Source: Aliirhizobium wenxiniae
GTDB taxonomy: Bacteria > Pseudomonadota > Alphaproteobacteria > Rhizobiales > Rhizobiaceae
DNA: 64,000 nucleotides
Assembly: GCF_019511445.1 (NCBI RefSeq)
Contig: NZ_JAEUAN010000014.1
Location: forward strand, 1 to 64,000
Direction of reading: 5' to 3'
The number at the start of each line of letters is the position of its first letter. Position 1 is the stretch's first letter. Below the pieces are notes generated by a model that saw only the letters and a list, made by a program, of their open reading frames with translations, had not been told where the DNA came from and did not search any database. The position numbers and the translations under genes are program-made. This document shows, piece by piece, positions 1 to 8,475 of the stretch.

Positions 1-63
1 GCCAGCCTCGTGCTCCCTCAGAATGCCAATGATCTGTTCGTCCGTGAAACGTGTGCGCTTCAT
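1..63 (-). CDS. IS3-family transposase OrfA, N-terminal fragment cut by window edge
   Basis: Reading leftwards from the ATG at 63, the frame gives MKRTRFTDEQIIGILREHEA and runs off the window. This is the typical opening of the small helix-turn-helix OrfA of IS3-family elements, which binds the element ends and is translated with OrfB to give the transposase. An AGGACC-type ribosome site lies just upstream in the transcript. Only the first 21 codons are present, so I cannot say whether the element is complete. It is not the same element as the one at 40.7 kb, whose OrfA starts differently. Confidence 0.75.
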   Translation of the reverse strand, partial: MKRTRFTDEQIIGILREHEAG

Positions 64-127
64 TCTCTGGTCCTTTCGATGGGCCAGAGCTTACTTCAAA
101 ATGGATTATTTCAACGGGGCAAGGTCA
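1..127 (-). mobile_element. End of an IS3-family insertion sequence
   Basis: The DNA between the OrfA start (63) and about 127 is a short leader. On the minus strand it begins TGACCTTGCCCCGTTGAAAT, a TG-start, C-rich end that resembles terminal repeats of IS3-family elements. The outer boundary at 127 is inferred from this similarity alone, because the other end of the element and any target duplication lie outside the window. Confidence 0.55.
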
Positions 128-429
128 ATCTAGACGCACAGATATCAACGATGCGCACTGCAAACACATTTTACGCGCGGGCGGCATCGCGTGGCCTGCA
201 GCGTTCGATTGTCGGCGCCGATCGAACGGATGAGTGCCTTCGCATGGCGTGGATGGGCGAAATCAAGGCCCTGTGCCAATACACAGCAACGATTGACGTC
301 TCGCCCGAACAGGGGAACGGCAAGACGATGGTGGTTTACGCGAGAAACTTGCCAGTCCAGTCGCCTTTGTTCGTTTCTGAAAGATGGCTAGGTCAGATTG
401 AGCGAAGATCCGATGCGACGATATAAATC
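128..429. other. Stretch without a supportable gene
   Basis: Between the IS end and the small minus-strand frame I see only overlapping open frames without a convincing ribosome site or recognisable protein sequence. A plus-strand frame from about 151 to 426 stays open, but nothing in its product is familiar. Confidence 0.4.
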
Positions 430-729
430 TCAGTGCACTGTGGTGCAAAACCCAGCGCGGGTTCTAAGACTAACCTGTGCGATGAATTCACATGCGAGGT
501 GGACCGCTTGCTCTATGGTACAGGCGAGCGTGTCATTGGGATCAGCTTCAAAAAATTCCAGGACGTCAACAAGCTTGCGCGCGGAGATTGACCATCATGA
601 TCTTGCTGCCGGATCCAGTTCGCAGAAGATGCGAGCGACCTCTTTTTTCAAATTCCTGAAAAATAGTCGCCTTTCCTCGTCAGTCAGACGGTAAATTGCG
701 GTCTCTAGCTTTACGCTTCCGAGCAACAT
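430..729 (-). pseudogene. Small unknown ORF interrupted by an in-frame TGA
   Basis: An ATG at 729 with a GGGGGAG ribosome site opens a 44-codon frame (MLLGSVKLETAIYRLTDEER at its start) that ends at TGA (597-595). The same frame continues without another stop to a TGA at 432-430, and the continuation still looks protein-like (acidic helix VLEFFEADPNDT, then TIEQAVHLACEF). This suggests a former protein of about 99 residues split by a nonsense change. A genuine 44-residue peptide is also possible, since the second part has no good start of its own. The family is not recognised. Confidence 0.4.
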
Positions 730-1005
730 GTCAACTCCCCCTAGTAAAAAGAAGCGATACTATCAGATTGAAGCAGGCCGTTTGCGCACCGATTGCTAGG
801 AGCTAGTCACTGCGGTCGAATTTGACAGTGTCCACCAACTGGGACGAGGCCCGATAGTTCCTTGGAGGAATATTACTATTTCTTAGGCTGAGCACACGCG
901 CTCTTCAACGGCTTCTCCTTGTTGCGGTCAAGCAACTTGCCTGTGGAGTACCACCGGGTTCAACACTCCAATCGGGATAGACAATCTTCGTGAAACCGTC
1001 TGCGG
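730..1005. other. Intergenic, nothing recognised
   Basis: Non-coding in all frames as far as I can judge. It presumably carries the promoter of the small minus-strand frame ending at 729 and the 3' region of the response regulator gene. Confidence 0.4.
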
Positions 1006-1512
1006 TCACCGAATAGCGGAACTCAGGAAAGAGGTTATTTCTTTGCTGCTGCAGGGCTTGCAGTAATAAGGTACGTCCCGAAATTCTGCGGGGATCACCT
1101 CTCGCTGGTAGCCCGTGAGAAACGCGAATGGTATATGCGTTTCGCAGAGAGCCTTTGCCAAGCCCAGAGCGTTTCCTTCAGCAAGGAAGATGTCCAGCAC
1201 AGCAGCATCTATCTGGTCATGCTCGAGATATTTGAGTGCCTCCCGCGCTCGAGGGAAAGGTCCGACCACCTCGATCCTCATCGACCTCAATAAGTCGGCC
1301 AATTCGCGAGCCTGTTCGTAGCTATCCTCTGCGATCAATACACGCCGGCCTCGAAGGTTGAGTTCATCTGGTTCCGTTATCGAAGCGTGCTTTTTAAAGG
1401 CACCAACATGTTGGAGATGCTCCGCAAGAGCCGACTGATACTGTCGTCGTTTACGCTGGTCGATAATCCGGCCAATGAGTTTCTGACTTCTGATTAGTGA
1501 CTTGTCTTTCAT
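1006..1512 (-). CDS. Single-domain response regulator
   Basis: 168-residue protein with a receiver (REC) domain from about residue 55 to the end, preceded by a basic N-terminal segment of about 50 residues (QKLIGRIIDQRKRRQ). Receiver landmarks are all visible: acidic AEDS pocket (Asp63), phospho-acceptor Asp107 in VLDIF, Thr133 in FLTGY and Lys152 in YCKPC. There is no DNA-binding or enzymatic output domain, so it should act by protein contact, as many stand-alone rhizobial regulators do. No histidine kinase is adjacent. The start is supported by GGAGG ten bases upstream. Its signal and target cannot be read from the sequence. Confidence 0.85.
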   Translation of the reverse strand: MKDKSLIRSQKLIGRIIDQRKRRQYQSALAEHLQHVGAFKKHASITEPDELNLRGRRVLIAEDSYEQARELADLLRSMRIEVVGPFPRAREALKYLEHDQIDAAVLDIFLAEGNALGLAKALCETHIPFAFLTGYQREVIPAEFRDVPYYCKPCSSKEITSFLSSAIR

Positions 1513-1699
1513 CTGACCCCTCCGCAGAATTTATCTGCAAAAACTAATTCAGGATCAGCTTATTTCAACTTCCTCTTTTCAGATATTCGTTGTGCAAAAA
1601 AGAGGCGGGCAATCTCTCGCAAAGCAGGGACTTAACCAAAAGCTTAACGCAGCGTCGCCGTGGCTGCCGGTCTGCAAATTACCCTGAGAGGCACCAAAT

Positions 1700-2164
1700 C
1701 AGCTTCTTGGGAACTGACATCGACCCGAGCCACCCTCCATCTCGTCCTCTCCGATGGCTCGAGGGGCATCATAGGTCGCGACAAACTCAATATGATGAAG
1801 CCAACAGCCTGGCTGGTGAACACGTCGCGTGGCCCGCGTCGACGAGGACGCGCTTGCGAAAGCCTTGGCGACGAACTCGATTGGTGGCGCTGCTCTTGAT
1901 GTGTTCGATGACGGCCCTGTTCGTCCGGGACACCGCCTGCTATCGCTTCCCAATGTCATTGCAACTCCGCATATCGGCTTTGTCACCGAGCGTTCGTATA
2001 GGATCTTCTATCGGGAGACTGCCGAGAATCTATTGGCGTGGCTCGACGAGCTCCGATTAGAACCCTTTAGGGCGACCGAGCCCTCGAATATGAAAAGCGG
2101 GATTTTCCTGAAGCCCTTGGATCAAAACAACGGGCCACCGGTTCGAACCATTTCAAGAACTTAG
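1700..2164 (+). pseudogene. D-isomer 2-hydroxyacid dehydrogenase remnant
   Basis: The conserved C-terminal half of an NAD-dependent 2-hydroxyacid dehydrogenase is recognisable but spread over two frames. One frame reads LHLVLSDGSRG then MKPTAWLVNTSRGP; the other continues VDEDALAKAL, GGAALDVFDDGP and NVIATPHIGF. These correspond to the end of the cofactor domain and the catalytic His loop of the family. The frame changes near 1830. The N-terminal two thirds, including the first half of the substrate domain, are absent. No start codon or ribosome site serves the remnant, so it is non-functional debris. Confidence 0.75.
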
Positions 2165-2288
2165 TCCGCCATACCACGTCCCGTCGTCGAAATGATCAAT
2201 TGAGCGGTAGACGAGGGATAGCCGTGACTTGACGATTTACAAGACCGCTGCTTCAAGTGAGGCATCGAAACGTCGCCTCGGGGCTCAT

Positions 2289-2960
2289 GTGAAAATCCTT
2301 CTCGTGGAAGATGATGCTGAGCTGGCCCAATGGCTCATCAAGGCGATGAACCAGCGATACGAATTCATCATCGAGTGGGCGGAAGATGGTCGCGCCGCTG
2401 ACGCTCGCTTGCGTAACGAGGAGTTTGATATCGTCATTCTCGATCTCGGCCTGCCCTTTATGGATGGCCGGTCGGTTCTGTCCGCTATGCGGGCTAGGCG
2501 GGACACCACACCGGCTCTCATCCTGACCGCACGCGACACGTTAACCGAGCGGATCGACAGTCTGCACCAAGGTGCCGACGACTTTCTGGCCAAGCCCTTT
2601 GCAATCGAGGAGCTGGAAGCACGTCTCGTTGCATTGGTGCGCCGCGCCCATGGCCGCCACGCGGGGATGTTCACCTGCGGAGACCTGTCGTTTTCTTCAT
2701 CCGAACAGAGGTTCACACTTGCAGGCTCCGCCCTGGAATTGACACCCAGAGAACATTCGATGCTCCGGATACTGATCCAGCATGCCGGCGAACCGATGTC
2801 GAAGCAGAAAATCCTCGACCGCATGTTCTCCTACGATGCCGAAATACAGCTTGAGGCGATAGAGGTCATCGCGCATCGACTTCGAAAGAAACTTGCCGGC
2901 TCGGCACAGATCAAAACCTTGAGAGGTATCGGCTACGTTCTGGAGGAGGCCGGGACATGA
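2289..2960 (+). CDS. tctD: TctD-like OmpR-family response regulator
   Basis: 223 residues: receiver domain (about 1-115; VEDD pocket, Asp52-region VILDLGLPFMDG, LTAR and AKPF motifs) followed by an OmpR/PhoB winged-helix DNA-binding domain ending in the usual VIAHRLRKKL and LRGIGYVLEE. I chose the GTG at 2289 because the protein then begins directly with KILLVEDD like its family. An in-frame TTG at 2229 would add 20 unlikely residues. The stop overlaps ATGA, the expected start of the kinase gene. With tctE and tctCBA immediately downstream, it is most probably the regulator that activates carboxylate uptake, as TctD does in enterobacteria. Confidence 0.85.
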   Translation: MKILLVEDDAELAQWLIKAMNQRYEFIIEWAEDGRAADARLRNEEFDIVILDLGLPFMDGRSVLSAMRARRDTTPALILTARDTLTERIDSLHQGADDFLAKPFAIEELEARLVALVRRAHGRHAGMFTCGDLSFSSSEQRFTLAGSALELTPREHSMLRILIQHAGEPMSKQKILDRMFSYDAEIQLEAIEVIAHRLRKKLAGSAQIKTLRGIGYVLEEAGT

Positions 2961-4209
2961 CCGGGCATTCGCCTAGTGAAAAGTCAACGGCAATATTTCC
3001 ACCGAGAGCGGAGGGGTGGGCGTAGAGCTTCCCTACAACCTCTTCGAATTCTTCCAGCTGACGGCTCAGGGTGCTGTCTACTTCAACATCTCGACAAGCG
3101 ATGGCTTCGTGCAGATTGGAGACGTCCTGCTGCCAAAGGCGCGAAGTTCGAGGAGTGGCGAGCTCAGCTTCGAAGATGCCTTATACTTCGGGAAGGAGGT
3201 TCGGATCGGGACGCTAACACGGCCGCTCGATCCTTCGAAACGCGACGGCACGCAGGTCACGATCCAGGTGGCGGAAACGAAGGTCTCAAGGACCTCCTTC
3301 CAGAACGAGTTGATATTGCGGGCGGTGCTGCGCGATCTTCTTGTTGTTGTCGTACTCACTGCCCTTCTTGGTATTGGTGTCTATGTGGCGGTGAAGCCCT
3401 TGAACCGATTGCGGGAAACGATCGATGCAAGGGACCCGGACGATCTCAAACCGGTCGAGGCTGCGTCACTGCCTTTGGAAGTAAGGCCGCTGGTGCAGGC
3501 GATGAACCGGTTGATACAGCGGACGGTTGATGAGGCCGAGCAGCAACGCCGGTTCCTCGACGACGCGTCGCACCAGCTCAGGACGCCTATGGCGATCCTC
3601 AGAACTCAAATCGACTATGCTTTGCATCAAACGGACTTCAAGGACGTCCATCAGACACTGCACGCGTCACGCGACGTTCTCGATCGCTCCATCAGAACCA
3701 CCAACCAGCTTCTGTCTCTCGCCAAGGCGCGGACGTCGCAAGGAACAGATATCTATCCCCAAGTGCAGCTCGACGTCACGGAGATTGCTGCCGACACTAT
3801 ACGCATGCTATGGCCAAGGATCCGCGCAAGACGGATGGAATGCGTGCTGGAAGCTTCGGACGAACCTGTTCACGTTAGGGCGAACGAGGGGCTGCTGCAA
3901 GAAGCCTGCATGAACATCATCGACAATGCGATTACATACGCGCCGGAAGGCACGCTGATCACTGTCACCGTGCAAAATCAGCGCGACAGCTGCACTATCG
4001 AGGTGATTGACGAGGGGTCCGGAATGAATGCGGAGGAACTCGCATTCGCGGGCACCAGGTTCCGGAGTGGAAATCGCAAATCAAGCGGCAACGGACTGGG
4101 ATTGGCAATTGCCATGACCGTAGCTCGGGCAAATGGAGGCACGATGACGGCGGAAAACCGCCAGGACAGATCGGGGCTTATCGTACGAATTGTGCTTCCG
4201 GCGACTTGA
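2957..4209 (+). pseudogene. tctE: TctE-like sensor histidine kinase, 5' end damaged
   Basis: The ATG at 2957 overlaps the tctD stop, as expected for a coupled gene, but this frame ends after 23 codons. The kinase body is open from a GTG at 3016 (397 residues). It contains most of a periplasmic sensor domain (FQLTAQGAVYFNISTSDGF), one membrane helix (about residues 107-126), a linker, the HisKA box with His186 (DDASHQLRTP), and an ATPase domain with N box NIIDNAITYA and G boxes DEGSG and GNGLGLAI. The first transmembrane helix and start of the sensor domain, roughly 70-80 residues, are missing. The catalytic part is intact, but periplasmic sensing is probably lost unless translation restarts at 3016. 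Confidence 0.7.
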
Positions 4210-4291
4210 TGAAAGCCAGTTGAAAGCTTGGGTAGGTTAAAACATGCGTTGCAGATTGGAGGTCTGCACACGTCATATGGAGGAGAGAACT

Positions 4292-5284
4292 ATGACTTCT
4301 ATTTACCGCGCCGCTTTTGCGGCCGCGCTCGCGTCGGCTGCGTTCTCAGTCACGCCTTCCACATCGCATGCCGAACCGAAGAATCCCGAATGCGTTGCTC
4401 CGGCTCAGCCGGGCGGCGGGTTCGACATCACCTGCAAGCTTGCCCAGGCGTCGTTGCAGGAATCTGGTGCCGTCAAGTCGCCGATGCGCGTTTCCTACAT
4501 GCCGGGCGGCATCGGAGCGGTCGCCTACAACTCGATAGTTGGCCAGCGTCGTGCAGAACCAGGAACGATCGTCGCCTTCTCGGCCGGATCGCTCCTTAAC
4601 CTCGCACAGGGCAAGTTCGGCGCCTATACTGAGAAGGACGTGCGCTGGGTTGCTAGCGTCGGCACGGATTATGGCGCGGTCGTCGTACAGGACGATAGCG
4701 AATACAAGTCGCTCAAGGATTTGATGGAGGCGATCAAGAAGGATCCTTCGTCGGTCATCATCGGCGCCGGGGGCACGATCGGCAGCCAGGACTGGATGAA
4801 GGCGGCTATGACGGCACGTGCGGCCGGCATCGACTACAAGACTATGCGATTTGTGGCCTTCGAGGGCGGCGGAGACTGCGCAACAGCCCTACAGGGTGGC
4901 CATGTCAATGTCTGCATGAACGACGTCGGGGACAGCCAGGCAGCCATCGACGGCGGCGCGCCGCTCAAGCTTCTGGCGATCTTCTCCGAGAAAAGATTGC
5001 CGGGCAAGCTTGCCGAAGTGCCGACCGCCGCCGAACAGGGATTCGATATTAAATGGCCGATCGTGCGTGGTTTCTATGTCGGACCTGATGTCAGCGACGC
5101 GGACTACAAGTGGTGGTCCGATGCGTTTGCCGCGACCATGAAGGCACCTGGCTACGAGGCCGCTCTTCAGAAGCGTAACCTCCTGCCCTTGCCCATGACA
5201 GGCGAAGAGACGACAGCCTTCGTCCAGAAGCAGGTCGCTGCATACAAGACGCTTGCGACCGAATTCGGTCTCGCCACCAAGTAA
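4292..5284 (+). CDS. tctC: Tripartite tricarboxylate transporter substrate-binding protein
   Basis: 330 residues with a signal peptide (TSIYRAAFAAALASAAF...SHA, cleavage near residue 25), then a Bug/TctC-type periplasmic binding protein: APAQPGGGFD near the N-terminus, MPGGIGAVAYN, and the C-terminal EQGFDIKWPIVRGFY. It would capture a carboxylate in the periplasm for the TctAB membrane pair. The start at 4292 is set by GGAGGAGAG and the signal peptide; an earlier in-frame start at 4244 would precede both. It lies 82 bp after the kinase gene and 11 bp before tctB, so tctCBA form one unit. Substrate class is inferred from the family. Confidence 0.9.
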   Translation: MTSIYRAAFAAALASAAFSVTPSTSHAEPKNPECVAPAQPGGGFDITCKLAQASLQESGAVKSPMRVSYMPGGIGAVAYNSIVGQRRAEPGTIVAFSAGSLLNLAQGKFGAYTEKDVRWVASVGTDYGAVVVQDDSEYKSLKDLMEAIKKDPSSVIIGAGGTIGSQDWMKAAMTARAAGIDYKTMRFVAFEGGGDCATALQGGHVNVCMNDVGDSQAAIDGGAPLKLLAIFSEKRLPGKLAEVPTAAEQGFDIKWPIVRGFYVGPDVSDADYKWWSDAFAATMKAPGYEAALQKRNLLPLPMTGEETTAFVQKQVAAYKTLATEFGLATK

Positions 5285-5295
5285 GGGCAGTTGCC

Positions 5296-5736
5296 ATGAA
5301 TACCGACCGTCTCCTGGGAGCGACCGCACTCGCGGTCGCAGCATTGATGCTCGCCTTCGGCTATGGGCTTCAGGCACCGTTCGCATATGAACCTGTCGGT
5401 CCCCGGGCCTTCCCGCTTCTGGCCGCGGGGGTGATAGCCATCTGCGGCATCATGTTGCTGCTGAAGCCCGAAGAGCCTGATCAGGCTCACAAGGCCGGCT
5501 CCGGAATGGCGATTGCTGCGCTTTCCGCGTCGCTGTTGGCTTATACGGTTCTGTTCCAGCCTCTCGGCTTCGTGATCTCGACGGCGATCTTCATGGTTCC
5601 GATTGCTATGATCTTCGGAGCCAAGTGGTGGCAGGGGGCGGTGACAGGGGTGGTTCTTGGCCTTGCTTCCTATCTTCTATTCGACCGCGTTCTCGATGTG
5701 GTTTTACCGGTCGGTCCGTTTGGAGGGATCATCTGA
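5296..5736 (+). CDS. tctB: Tripartite tricarboxylate transporter small membrane subunit
   Basis: 146 residues with about four hydrophobic helices, including ALAVAALMLAFGYGL near the N-terminus and ALSASLLAYTVLFQPLGF in the middle. The length and GPRAFPLLAAG motif fit the TctB (DUF1468) subunit, which pairs with TctA in the inner membrane. Its stop overlaps the tctA start (TGATG), indicating translational coupling. TctB proteins are poorly conserved, so the assignment rests on topology, the short GPRAFP motif and gene order. Confidence 0.88.
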   Translation: MNTDRLLGATALAVAALMLAFGYGLQAPFAYEPVGPRAFPLLAAGVIAICGIMLLLKPEEPDQAHKAGSGMAIAALSASLLAYTVLFQPLGFVISTAIFMVPIAMIFGAKWWQGAVTGVVLGLASYLLFDRVLDVVLPVGPFGGII

Positions 5737-7265
5737 TGGACACTCTCGGCTTTCTTGCCCATGGCTTTGGTGTTGCCTTGGCTCCTACCAATCTTCTTCT
5801 TGCAACCCTGGGGGCCATCGTCGGCACAATGGTCGGCGTCCTCCCGGGACTTGGTCCGATCAACGCCGTCGCCATGCTTGTCCCGGTCGTCTTCGCGCTT
5901 GGACTGCCGCCTGAGGGATCTCTGATCCTGATGGCCGCCATCTATATCGGCTCCGAATACGGCGGCCGCATCAGCGCCATCCTGCTTAACGTCCCCGGCG
6001 AAGCCTCGGCCGTCATGACGGCGCTCGAAGGTTATCCGCTGGCGCGGCAGGGAAAGGCGGGAATTGCGCTGTCCCTGTCGGCTTGGACTTCGTTTGTCGG
6101 CTCGGCGATTGCGACATTCGGTATCGTGCTCGCCGCACCCGTGCTCGCGCGCTGGGCGCTCGCTTTTGGACCGGTGGAATATGTTGCGTTGATGGTCTTC
6201 GCCTTTTCTTGCTTGACGGGCCTGCTTACTGACCAGCCCGTGAAGGCGCTGCTGGCGATCATGCTCGGGCTCGCCATCTCGACGATCGGCATCGATGCGA
6301 ACTCCGGCGTCTACAGATACACATTCGGCTCGCCGAACCTCGCAGACGGCGTTCAGTTTGCGACCGTCGTCATCGGCCTCTTCGCCATTAGCGAACTGCT
6401 GATCATGCTGGACACGATGCACGGCGGCGCGTCGATCCGCATCGAGCAACTCGGCCGCAGTCTCTTTAACCGCGCTGAATTGCGTTTCACCAACATGGCG
6501 ACGCTACGCGGGTCCCTGATCGGATTCTTCGTCGGTATCCTTCCGGGTGCTGGCGGCACGGTCGCATCGGCTCTCGCCTACACCACGGAGAAGCGTGTTG
6601 TGGAAAAAAGCGACCCGAAAGGCAGCCATTTCGGTAACGGTGACCTCCGTGGACTTGCTTCAGTTGAGGCCGCCAACAACAGCGCGTCGAACAGCAACTT
6701 CATTCCGATGCTGACATTGGGCATCCCAAGCTCCGGAACCACGGCGATCATGCTCGGTGTTCTCACCCTCTACAACTTGACCCCCGGACCGGCCCTTTTC
6801 CGGTCGCAGCCCGACCTCGTATGGGGCCTCATTGCCTCGCTCTTCATCGGCAACATCATACTGCTTGCCATAAACATCCCACTCGTCGGGCTGTTTGCGA
6901 AGATGCTATCGGTCCCGGCGTGGGTCCTTGTCCCGTTCATCGTCGTGGTCAGTGCGATCGGCGTTTATTCGGGGAAATCGACGACATTCGACCTCGTCCT
7001 GATGGTCGCGCTCGGGGTCGGAGCCTATTTCCTTCGCCGCGTCGGCGTGCCGATGGCGCCCCTGATCCTCGGGTTGGTACTGGGAAAAATCCTTGAGCAA
7101 AGCCTTCGCAGAGCGCTGTCCTTGTCGGCTGGCGATGTGTCCATCCTCTGGTCAAGCCCGATATCCATAACGCTCTGGATCATGGCTGCGGGTGTTCTGC
7201 TGGTCCCCATGCTGATGCCGAAGTTTAGAAGCTGGCGCCACAAGACGATCGTTGAGACGGACTAA
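5736..7265 (+). CDS. tctA: Tripartite tricarboxylate transporter large membrane subunit
   Basis: 509 residues, about twelve membrane helices. TctA hallmarks are clear: GVLPGLGPINAVAML near the N-terminus, YIGSEYGGRISAILLNVPGEASA, and the second half repeat FFVGILPGAGGTVASALAY with LTLGIPSSGTTAIMLG. These paired Gly/Pro motifs form the substrate-translocating core that works with the TctC receptor and the membrane ion gradient. The start at 5736 overlaps the tctB stop; a longer frame starting at 5625 lies inside tctB and is not credible. A lyase gene follows after 15 bp and is probably co-transcribed. Confidence 0.93.
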   Translation: MDTLGFLAHGFGVALAPTNLLLATLGAIVGTMVGVLPGLGPINAVAMLVPVVFALGLPPEGSLILMAAIYIGSEYGGRISAILLNVPGEASAVMTALEGYPLARQGKAGIALSLSAWTSFVGSAIATFGIVLAAPVLARWALAFGPVEYVALMVFAFSCLTGLLTDQPVKALLAIMLGLAISTIGIDANSGVYRYTFGSPNLADGVQFATVVIGLFAISELLIMLDTMHGGASIRIEQLGRSLFNRAELRFTNMATLRGSLIGFFVGILPGAGGTVASALAYTTEKRVVEKSDPKGSHFGNGDLRGLASVEAANNSASNSNFIPMLTLGIPSSGTTAIMLGVLTLYNLTPGPALFRSQPDLVWGLIASLFIGNIILLAINIPLVGLFAKMLSVPAWVLVPFIVVVSAIGVYSGKSTTFDLVLMVALGVGAYFLRRVGVPMAPLILGLVLGKILEQSLRRALSLSAGDVSILWSSPISITLWIMAAGVLLVPMLMPKFRSWRHKTIVETD

Positions 7266-7280
7266 GAGAAGGGCTACCGC

Positions 7281-8183
7281 ATGTCGTATCTTGTTCTTTC
7301 ACCCGATGAGGACGTGCCGTCAGGTCTTCGGCTGCGTCGGATGCTTGACGGCCCCGAAATCGTCCGGATGCCTGGTGCCCACAATGGACTAGCTGCGTTG
7401 CAGGCAAAGGCGAGCGGCTTCCAGGCACTTTACCTGTCCGGCGCGGCGATGAGCGCCTCCATGGGCCTGCCAGATCTTGGTATTCTAACCCTGGACGATG
7501 TACTGTTCTTTACACGGCAGATCGTTCGGGCGTCCGGGCTTCCGCTTCTTGTGGACGCAGACACGGGCTTCGGCGAAGCGCTCAACGTCATGAACACTGT
7601 TCGTCGTCTTGAGGAAGCCGGGGCTGCCGCCATCCAGATCGAGGACCAAATCCTGCCAAAGAAGTGCGGGCATCTCAACGACAAGAAGCTGGCAACGCCG
7701 CAGGATATGGCAGCTAAGGTTGCTGCCGCCGCCAGGGCCCGGCGCTCGCTGCTGATTGTTGCCCGCACCGATGCCGCTGCCGACGAAGGCATCGACAAAG
7801 CGATAGACCGGGCGCGTCTGTATGTCCGGGCAGGTGCCGATGCCATATTTCCCGAAGCGTTAACGTCCGAGGCGATGTTCTCGGAGTTCGTAGCGGCGAT
7901 GGGAGACGTGCCACTGCTTGCCAACATGACGGAGTTTGGCCGCTCGCCACCGATGACGGCGCAACGGTTGCAGGCCATAGGCTACAAAATTGTCATCTGG
8001 CCGGTATCATCGCTGCGGGTTGCCAACAAGTCGCAAGACGCACTGTTCGCGGAGATCGCCCGTCTAGGCTCGACTGGCCACCTTCTCGCTTCGATGCAAA
8101 CTCGAGCCGAACTCTATAATCTGCTTGATCTGAAGGGCTATGAGGCGCTCGACGCGAATATCGTCCCAACCAGGCTCCCATAG
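7281..8183 (+). CDS. prpB: PrpB-like 2-methylisocitrate lyase / PEP-mutase family
   Basis: 300-residue (beta/alpha)8 enzyme of the isocitrate lyase/phosphoenolpyruvate mutase superfamily. Visible landmarks: PGAHNGLAAL, VDADTGFGEALNV (Asp92, Asp94, metal binding), the IEDQ strand and the KKCGH loop (Cys129, catalytic in methylisocitrate lyase). It probably cleaves 2-methylisocitrate to pyruvate and succinate, although oxaloacetate decarboxylases and other C-C lyases share the scaffold. No prpC or prpD is present here. Its position 15 bp after tctCBA suggests that it processes the imported tricarboxylate rather than serving a general propionate pathway. That link is an inference. Confidence 0.8.
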   Translation: MSYLVLSPDEDVPSGLRLRRMLDGPEIVRMPGAHNGLAALQAKASGFQALYLSGAAMSASMGLPDLGILTLDDVLFFTRQIVRASGLPLLVDADTGFGEALNVMNTVRRLEEAGAAAIQIEDQILPKKCGHLNDKKLATPQDMAAKVAAAARARRSLLIVARTDAAADEGIDKAIDRARLYVRAGADAIFPEALTSEAMFSEFVAAMGDVPLLANMTEFGRSPPMTAQRLQAIGYKIVIWPVSSLRVANKSQDALFAEIARLGSTGHLLASMQTRAELYNLLDLKGYEALDANIVPTRLP

Positions 8184-8475
8184 TGATTATCAGCCCGTCC
8201 CAACAGGGAAGAATTTGACCATCGTGGACTTCGAAGCGGAGAAGGCCATTGCCAGGGCGTTGGGAGGATCTGCCGGAAAGCGCAGTCCCGCGCTCGATAT
8301 ACAGAAATCACGGACTGAAACCACTAGGCTCTTGGCGCGTGTCCGCTCAAGACCTAAAATTGTGGTCGGCTCTCATCGCCATCGGCCGATAATGAACTTA
8401 GTCTCTCCAGAGACACTGCACACCACATCTCTGGAGGAGTCTGGTGGCCCTTATGACCATGGTGTGGAGCTGGCG
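8184..8475. other. Convergent intergenic stretch, no gene supported
   Basis: Lies between the 3' ends of the lyase gene and the SDR gene. A long plus-strand frame (8140-8799) crosses it, but it overlaps both neighbours and its sequence is unlike any protein I know. I see no clear terminator hairpin. Confidence 0.4.

Noticed and set aside
1540..1600. EcfG-type (general stress) promoter before the response regulator
   Set aside because: GGAAG is present, but the second element at the required spacing (CGTT) is not convincing.
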